A stretch of 38,019 bases of DNA, from contig JAMDDH010000028.1 of NCBI GenBank assembly GCA_023488885.1, forward strand, positions 1 to 38,019. The letters run 5' to 3'. The DNA comes from Thermoplasmatota archaeon (lineage in GTDB: Archaea; Thermoplasmatota; Thermoplasmata; Thermoplasmatales; Thermoplasmataceae). This document shows, piece after piece, positions 33,226-38,019 of the stretch. The position numbers were made by a program, and so were the translations under genes. The first letter of the stretch is position 1, and the number at the start of each line of letters is the position of its first letter. A model generated the notes under the pieces. It was given only the letters and a program-made list of their open reading frames with translations, made no database searches and had not been told where the DNA came from.

Positions 33226-35069
33226 GAGTCAGCCAGAGCATAAACAATTCCATTGTAAAGGCCTTCAAGCTCATCACTACCATAGTGGGAGCGCTTTTCA
33301 TCTTTATTTCCGTAACTATGATCTATGCAATTTTCGTTCATAACGGAAGCCCGTCCACAGCAAGGTTTTCTGGCAATACTGAGATCATAGCTGCCATTGC
33401 ATCCATTGTCACCGGGATCACACTCATCTCCATAGCACCTGAGTCTTTCAGGGTCAAATTAAGGCACCCTCCGTCCAGGCCCAAGATGAAGCCAACCTAC
33501 GGATTCATGACCCTTCTTGCAATTGGAATAGGAGCCACAATCGGTTCCCCTTTGTTCATTATTCTCCCTGTCAACATAGTGCAATACGCATTCGTTTCAA
33601 CCGTATCCCTTGTTATAGCCGGTGTGGTTTCTTACCTGATTTCAAGAATTTACTCCGGCATGTACAGTTATTCGGTTCAAAACCACCTGGACGTGGTTGG
33701 CGGACCGGGATTTGTAAAAATGGTAACAAGGGAGAAGTCCCTGAGGTATTTCATCACCAGGTTCTCCATGTGGGTAGCAAATACTTCCCTGGCGGCCTTT
33801 TCAGCAATTTTTCTTTTCACGTTCACCTTTTCAACCCTCCCTGCAATTCTATCCAGCATCGGCATGCCAGCTATATGGGCCACTGCCACTGATTCATTGA
33901 TCATAGGGCTCTTTGCGATCTGGTTCGTAATCAACGCATTCTTTGAAAGAAGGTATCTCAAAGCCATCGGATACGCACAGGTTGTCATGATCATTGCCAT
34001 TGTTATTCTTATTCTCTATCAGGGTTTTTCACTGGGTATTGTGGGAAACTGGAATTTCTCCGGATTTTTCTCCTATAGTACCGGGAATATACCATTTGAA
34101 ATACTGGAAAATACGGGGTTTCTGTTTATCCTTTTTTTCGGCTTCCAGGAGATCCAGGCCATGGTGAGGGAGTCTTTGGACACTTCCGGGATTCCGTTTC
34201 TATCAAAAATATTCCACCTGAAGCCTATGCCTAAGGAGAAATACCTGGCGTTCTCCATGCAGGCTACAGTGCTCATTTCTCTCTTAATAATGCTATTCAA
34301 CTCCCTCACAATCTATTCAGTGCATCCGAACCTCAGCGCACTGAGTGCCTCAACAATCCCTGCGTTTTACGTAGTTTCAGCTGCTCTGGGCCCGAGATTC
34401 CAGGTTGTTACCATTGCTGCTTTTCTGCTGTCCACCATAACCACATTTGTGCCTGCCTTCATCGCTGCATCCAGGCATCTTATGTCCCTGGCAGAGGAGG
34501 GGTTTTTCCCCAGAGTTGTAAAAAATTCATCCTGGGTTTTTACCGTAGTTCTTATCCTGATTCTGTCGCTGATACAACCGGATTTCCTTGTTAACATAAC
34601 TGACTTCATGGTTCTAATTGCCCTTGGCTTGATATCGCTTTCACCCCTGTGGCTGAGGAAAATTACCAGAAAGGTCTCCAGGAGTGCAGCAGCGACTTCC
34701 CTGGTCGCTTCTGTCATGTGTTTCGTTATTGACCTCCTTCTGTTTCCTGAGAATCCTGATGTAGTATTGCTTGGAGTGGTTGCCATCGTACTGAGTTTCA
34801 TGATGTATGACATAATCTCCACGGGGACCATCGGGCTTCAGGTGTTCGTGATCTTTTTCGATCTGGTTGGGTTCCTCATGGTGAGTGCTTTTCCCACCGA
34901 GATTGCGCTGGCAGTTCCAGCATTCCTGCATTCGATCACGGGAAGGGTAATATTGCCTGACTATGATCTAAGATTCCTGCTTCTAATTGGTGCATTCACC
35001 GTTTTCATAAATGTCATTATGGATATATTCGTCATTGAGAGAACTGGCTACACTCATAGAAATGCCTGA
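33222..35069 (+). CDS. APC superfamily amino acid/polyamine permease-like transporter
   Basis: A 615-residue transporter. Two extra N-terminal helices and a charged loop come first, then the APC core: LAIGIGATIGSPLFII matches the broken helix 1 of APC (GxGxxxG-like). VVSYLISRIYSGMYSY matches helix 3, and SAALGPRFQVVTIAAFLLSTITTFVPAFIAASRHLMSLAEEGFFPR is the well-known helix 8/9 region. About 14 helices in total. APC members take up amino acids or polyamines using ions. The start TTG 33222 overlaps the stop of the upstream membrane gene. Substrate unknown. Confidence 0.87.
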   Translation: MRVSQSINNSIVKAFKLITTIVGALFIFISVTMIYAIFVHNGSPSTARFSGNTEIIAAIASIVTGITLISIAPESFRVKLRHPPSRPKMKPTYGFMTLLAIGIGATIGSPLFIILPVNIVQYAFVSTVSLVIAGVVSYLISRIYSGMYSYSVQNHLDVVGGPGFVKMVTREKSLRYFITRFSMWVANTSLAAFSAIFLFTFTFSTLPAILSSIGMPAIWATATDSLIIGLFAIWFVINAFFERRYLKAIGYAQVVMIIAIVILILYQGFSLGIVGNWNFSGFFSYSTGNIPFEILENTGFLFILFFGFQEIQAMVRESLDTSGIPFLSKIFHLKPMPKEKYLAFSMQATVLISLLIMLFNSLTIYSVHPNLSALSASTIPAFYVVSAALGPRFQVVTIAAFLLSTITTFVPAFIAASRHLMSLAEEGFFPRVVKNSSWVFTVVLILILSLIQPDFLVNITDFMVLIALGLISLSPLWLRKITRKVSRSAAATSLVASVMCFVIDLLLFPENPDVVLLGVVAIVLSFMMYDIISTGTIGLQVFVIFFDLVGFLMVSAFPTEIALAVPAFLHSITGRVILPDYDLRFLLLIGAFTVFINVIMDIFVIERTGYTHRNA

Positions 35070-35582
35070 TCAGGTTCCGGGCAATCTCCAGCCTGACTGC
35101 ACCTTTTCCCTCATTTTTGAAGCCTCCCCAAAAGCAATGTCAACCGCCTCCTTTGGATTGCTGGCTCTGAAGACCATGCCATCCTCCGGTTTCCTTCTTT
35201 CCAGCGGGAGGTCCCCAAGTATCACTACGGACTTTCCCTCTGAAAGAGCAAATGTCGCCTCAGAAAGTGTTCCAGTGGAGCCGTCCACCGATATGAGTGC
35301 CTCGGATGCCCTGACAATCAGGACATTTCTGGCAAAGCCAAGGCCAGTGGGCATCTTCACGGTAAGATGGCCATTCCCGGTTGACATGTCCATTGCGGGA
35401 AGAATTCCGACAATTATTCCATTTGCCCCTTTTACGCCATTGGCAACCCATTCCATGACTCCTGTGGTGCCACCACAGAATACAGTTGCTTTCCTTTCTG
35501 CAAGCAACTTCCCGAGCTCAATGGACATTTCACGGTACTTTTCTTCTGCGTTGCCACCTCCAATAACCCCTATGTTATACAT
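35070..35582 (-). CDS. LOG/TIGR00725-like nucleotide-binding protein
   Basis: A 170-residue Rossmann-fold protein related to the lysine-decarboxylase-like (LOG) and TIGR00725 families: NIGVIGGGNAEEK at the N-terminus, CGGTTGVMEWVANGVKGANGIIVGILP, GFARNVLIVRASEALISVDGSTGTLSE and KSVVILGDLP. The PGGxGTxxE of true LOG is here VDGSTGTLSE, so phosphoribohydrolase activity is uncertain. TIGR00725-type proteins are sometimes called molybdenum cofactor carrier-like. It is downstream of the DUF1028 gene with a 20-base gap, on the same strand. Confidence 0.8.
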   Translation of the reverse strand: MYNIGVIGGGNAEEKYREMSIELGKLLAERKATVFCGGTTGVMEWVANGVKGANGIIVGILPAMDMSTGNGHLTVKMPTGLGFARNVLIVRASEALISVDGSTGTLSEATFALSEGKSVVILGDLPLERRKPEDGMVFRASNPKEAVDIAFGEASKMREKVQSGWRLPGT

Positions 35583-35602
35583 TTCAGCTTGATTCCCCGG
35601 CG

Positions 35603-36391
35603 TTATTGCCCCATGGTAATTAACTTCAGGGTGTGCTTGCCTATCTTGCCATCTTTTATGTTGAATTCAACGTTTCTGGATTCTGCCAGTTTTTCCAGGC
35701 TTTCAAACCCGCTTTCCCTTACTGCCCTTTCAATCTGTTCCCTGTGGTCGCCTATGCTGACGAACTCGTTTTCAAAAAAAGTCGCCATCCAGATTCCCAT
35801 AACTCTACTCAATTCTGAAATTGGGTCCTTTGCATCTTCGACCCTAATGTCCATGTAAATATCTGATCCTTCCTCGAAGTGTTCGTTTTCCGATACCACG
35901 AGTATACATGCGCTCTGCCTGCCCCTTCTGTCTCCACCCTGCCTCTCTGCAGCAAATAGGGCAGCCAGTATGCGGTCCTCCAGTTTTCCTTCCCTTGACA
36001 TTTCCTGCGACATGCCTTCCAGGACGGATGGGCCAGCCAGGATATTACCCTGTACAGAGAAATTCCTGCCAACGATGTGCCCGGCATAATTCATGCATTC
36101 TGAACCGGTGAAGGCGAATGGGGTACCATTGGAATCAACAGCCGCGACCTGGCGCTTCGATGCCATGCTGTCACGGGAAGTAAGCGATTCAATGGCCTCT
36201 CTGGAATTGTGTGTTCTCAGCATATCAAGACCTTCTGGCCCATAAGTGTAATTTGCATAGGACTGGGTCGCAATGCAGCCGACTCCGGCTTTCGCCCACG
36301 GCACAACAGAGCCAACAGATAGAAAACGGCTCGCCACGCCGACACCCCACTTCTTTTCATTAGGATCATAAGATACAACAGAAAATGTCAC
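35603..36391 (-). CDS. DUF1028 family protein (Ntn-hydrolase-like)
   Basis: About 262 residues from GTG 36391. The N-terminus TFSVVSYDPNEKKWGVGVASRFLSVGSVVPWAKAGVGCIATQ is the hallmark of DUF1028, and QSYANYTYGPEGLDML follows. Ntn-hydrolase-like proteins of this family often cluster with peptidases and amino-acid metabolism. The frame extends to a TTG at 36445, inside the mobile element end, and through an ATG at 36439. The family starts right at the TF(S) strand, so GTG 36391 is chosen. The C-terminal LEKLAES helix is part of the family too. Confidence 0.87.
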   Translation of the reverse strand: MTFSVVSYDPNEKKWGVGVASRFLSVGSVVPWAKAGVGCIATQSYANYTYGPEGLDMLRTHNSREAIESLTSRDSMASKRQVAAVDSNGTPFAFTGSECMNYAGHIVGRNFSVQGNILAGPSVLEGMSQEMSREGKLEDRILAALFAAERQGGDRRGRQSACILVVSENEHFEEGSDIYMDIRVEDAKDPISELSRVMGIWMATFFENEFVSIGDHREQIERAVRESGFESLEKLAESRNVEFNIKDGKIGKHTLKLITMGQ

Positions 36392-36590
36392 GAATAAAAA
36401 AAGGGGAAAGAGGGGATTAATTTTTCCTTTCGTTGACATTATCAAGATTTAGTTGACGTGTGCGGGCCATCGGTTTCAGCGCTTCGTGATTCCATCTGTC
36501 TCCTGCCGCTCAGTTACCTGTACCTATAAGTTATGCACAAATGGGCACAGAAATAGTAACTTTCATATGACATAGCATTCTGGCACATTA

Positions 36591-37832
36591 TTGAGAGCAA
36601 TCAAGTCTGTCACCCAATCCTATGCGCCTTCCCGGAGGATCATGGATTTCATGGACATATTCACCTCAATCATGAATGATGCTATCGATGTGGCAATAAA
36701 GAAGAACCTCACATCCGAAGGATCGATCTCAAGGGAAATCTATCCTCTCGTGAAGGATCTTCCCATCCCATCATACTATATTCCTCCCGCCATCACAAAG
36801 GCAACAGCCATGGTGAAGAACTACCGCAAGTCCGTGAGAAGGGAGGAGATGAGAGCGAAGCAGAAGAAGAATGGTGGTTCGAAGCCCAAACGCAAGCCTA
36901 GGAACATCAAGATTCCTCACGTGGACAGGCGGATGCTTGCCTCACATTATGGATTCCGCATAAAAGATGATAACATGATCATTCCCGCCTCCACGGAGAA
37001 ATACGGCAGGGAACATGAAACCATAAGGCTTAACCGCCATGTTTCCTCTTTGATCAACAGGAATGGAATCCATGCCAGGTCATTCACCCTCACCCCTCAT
37101 ATGCTTTCAATATCCATTGAGAGGATTCCTGAGACGATTGAGTGTGACTCGACCGCCGGCATCGACCGCAACCTGCGCAATGTAACGGTCGGGAACGAAC
37201 TCCACCAGGAATCCTATGATCTCTCGGAAATTGTCAGGATCAAGCAGAGATACCGCAACAGGGCTTCACATCCAATGAGAAACGACCGCAGGATCCAGGA
37301 AAAGATAAGGGAAAAATACGGGAGGAGGGAGAGGAACAGGACCAATGCCATCCTCCATGATAAGTCGAAAGAGATCGTGAATGCATGCATCTCATACAGG
37401 GAAGAGCCTGTGCTTGAAGACATTAGACACATAAACAGGATGACATACAGGGGAGACAGAACAGGCCCTGGCCACAGGCATCTCATGCACAGTGCATTCC
37501 CTTACGGAAGATTAGCATCCATGATCAAATACAAGGCTGAATGGGAAGGCCTTCCCGTGATCCAGTTGACACGCCAGGAAACATACGGTACAAGCAGCAG
37601 ATGCTCGGAATGTGGGTCACTTACCCGAAAGAGCGGACGCATGTTACACTGCGAATCCTGTGACATATGGATCAACAGGGACATCAATGCATGCATATCT
37701 CAGGCAAAACGGGGCCGCACCAGGCTTGTGCGATCCCTCCTGAGGGAGAAAGGCCCGCCAGTTGAAGCTGTGAACCAGTTCAAAGATGGGGAGCAGATGG
37801 CGGGAAGTCATATCCCATCAACGGGATCTTGA
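36591..37832 (+). CDS. tnpB: TnpB RNA-guided nuclease (IS605 family)
   Basis: A 413-residue TnpB. RuvC catalytic residues are D192 (AGIDRN), E276 (VLEDI) and D364 (NRDINAC). The zinc finger is CSEC (338-341) and CESC (354-357). The N-terminal wedge region is lysine- and arginine-rich (81-106). All key residues are present, so it may be active. TnpB uses a guide RNA from the element's right end to cut at the target next to its TAM, which keeps the element in place. The start is TTG 36591: the frame is closed by a TAG just upstream and no other start exists. The stop codon (37830-37832) lies inside the right-end hairpin, so coding and RNA overlap. Confidence 0.93.
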   Translation: MRAIKSVTQSYAPSRRIMDFMDIFTSIMNDAIDVAIKKNLTSEGSISREIYPLVKDLPIPSYYIPPAITKATAMVKNYRKSVRREEMRAKQKKNGGSKPKRKPRNIKIPHVDRRMLASHYGFRIKDDNMIIPASTEKYGREHETIRLNRHVSSLINRNGIHARSFTLTPHMLSISIERIPETIECDSTAGIDRNLRNVTVGNELHQESYDLSEIVRIKQRYRNRASHPMRNDRRIQEKIREKYGRRERNRTNAILHDKSKEIVNACISYREEPVLEDIRHINRMTYRGDRTGPGHRHLMHSAFPYGRLASMIKYKAEWEGLPVIQLTRQETYGTSSRCSECGSLTRKSGRMLHCESCDIWINRDINACISQAKRGRTRLVRSLLREKGPPVEAVNQFKDGEQMAGSHIPSTGS

Positions 37833-37834
37833 CA
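37793..37834 (+). ncRNA. Putative TnpB guide RNA (omega RNA) 3' scaffold at the right end
   Basis: Family knowledge: the 3' part of tnpB plus the right end makes the reRNA/omega RNA scaffold, and the guide is the flank just after. Here the last 42 bases are conserved in all three copies (two changes against copy B). They fold into ATCCC-6-GGGAT (37812-37827). In copies A and B the outer C becomes T, giving a wobble pair that preserves the stem. The next bases, from 37835, would be the guide. The upstream limit of the RNA cannot be set from sequence. Confidence 0.5.
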
Positions 37835-38019
37835 GAGTCCTTTCTTCCGCAGATTTTCCGGGAATTTCCTTATGGATAAGCGATGGTGGCACTTCCTTTG
37901 GCTGGGACTGCAGCTTCTTTTTTATTTTCCTTGACCTTGCCGACACTGCTACCAGTGCAATAATAAGTACCAGTATGACCAGAAGGACACCAATATTGAG
38001 GGGAGTGAATGTAAAATTC
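37818..38019 (-). CDS. Partial membrane-protein gene, 3' end altered by the IS
   Basis: The C-terminal 66 residues of an otherwise unseen protein that continues beyond the window. They hold one membrane helix (GVLLVILVLIIALVAV) followed by a basic cytoplasmic tail (ARSRKIKKKLQ). The last codons (LSRSR) and the TGA stop lie in the right end of the tnpB element, so the insertion has replaced the native C-terminus or stop. Family unknown. It could be the C-terminal anchor of a secreted or surface protein. Confidence 0.6.
   Translation of the reverse strand, partial: NFTFTPLNIGVLLVILVLIIALVAVSARSRKIKKKLQSQPKEVPPSLIHKEIPGKSAEERTLSRSR

Larger units (their letters stand above)
36442..37834 (+). mobile_element. 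IS605-type tnpB-only element (IS1341-like), complete
   Basis: A 1,393-base element bounded by TCAA-N7-TTGA hairpins: TCAAGATTTAGTTGA at the left (36442-36456) and ATCAACGGGATCTTGACA at the right (to 37834). It carries a single tnpB gene and no tnpA. Two 138-bp copies with the same ends are at 9416-9553 and 18296-18433. It has inserted between the DUF1028 gene (start 50 bases away) and a membrane-protein gene whose 3' end it modifies. Ends are placed from the shared sequence of three copies and may be off by a few bases. Confidence 0.85.

Overview
The window looks like a piece of a Thermoplasmatales (Euryarchaeota) chromosome. The evidence is protein content and expression signals: many genes have an AT-rich box A about 22-31 bases before the start codon and no leader, TTG and GTG starts are frequent, and the gene types include an MscL-like channel with a charged N-terminus, a DUF211 protein, a type-5 uracil-DNA glycosylase, an archaeal ATPase/DUF234 protein and ThiI. 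No rRNA, tRNA or CRISPR array was seen.

Region 1 (about 1-5,000) is visibly more AT-rich than the rest and looks accessory. It holds a two-gene OLD-like module (AAA ATPase plus small TOPRIM-like protein), a nucleotidyltransferase with a tiny upstream partner, and an archaeal ATPase with a C-terminal PD-(D/E)XK nuclease-like domain. Region 2 (5,300-18,250) is ordinary chromosome: a GT2 glycosyltransferase, two paralogous winged-helix regulators (7,308 and 14,414), an M19 dipeptidase, a methyltransferase, an MscL-like channel, a sugar pair (NDP-sugar epimerase and GHMP sugar kinase), a DUF211/VIT-like pair, a CinA-N protein and a double-SIS sugar isomerase-like protein, plus several very small leaderless ORFs.

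Region 3 (18,545-22,668) is a tight four-gene co-directional cluster: an unknown protein, a fumarylacetoacetate-hydrolase-family enzyme, a HerA/VirD4-like ATPase fused to a nuclease-like domain, and an unknown 317-residue protein. The ATPase and the unknown partner are the best candidates in the window for an undescribed DNA-processing or defence pair. Region 4 (22,647-25,696) holds a UDG, a membrane protein, a haem-oxygenase-fold iron enzyme, a histidine phosphatase and a PPC/DUF296 protein. Region 5 (25,698-29,878) is a compact tyrosine/4-hydroxyphenylpyruvate catabolic operon (HPD, FAH, homogentisate dioxygenase, iron-type alcohol dehydrogenase). It has no recognisable maleylacetoacetate isomerase. 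Divergent from it are a HemQ/chlorite-dismutase-family protein and ThiI. Region 6 (32,200-36,391) has a DCC thiol oxidoreductase, a membrane protein with an APC transporter, a LOG-like protein and a DUF1028 protein.

Region 7 (36,442-37,834) is a complete tnpB-only IS605-type element with all three RuvC residues and the zinc finger intact. Its ends recur as two internally deleted copies, each exactly 138 bp, at 9,416-9,553 and 18,296-18,433. Each short copy sits between divergently transcribed genes. The shared right end forms a hairpin that tolerates base changes, as expected for the 3' end of a TnpB guide RNA. At the right edge the element supplies the stop codon of a host membrane-protein gene.
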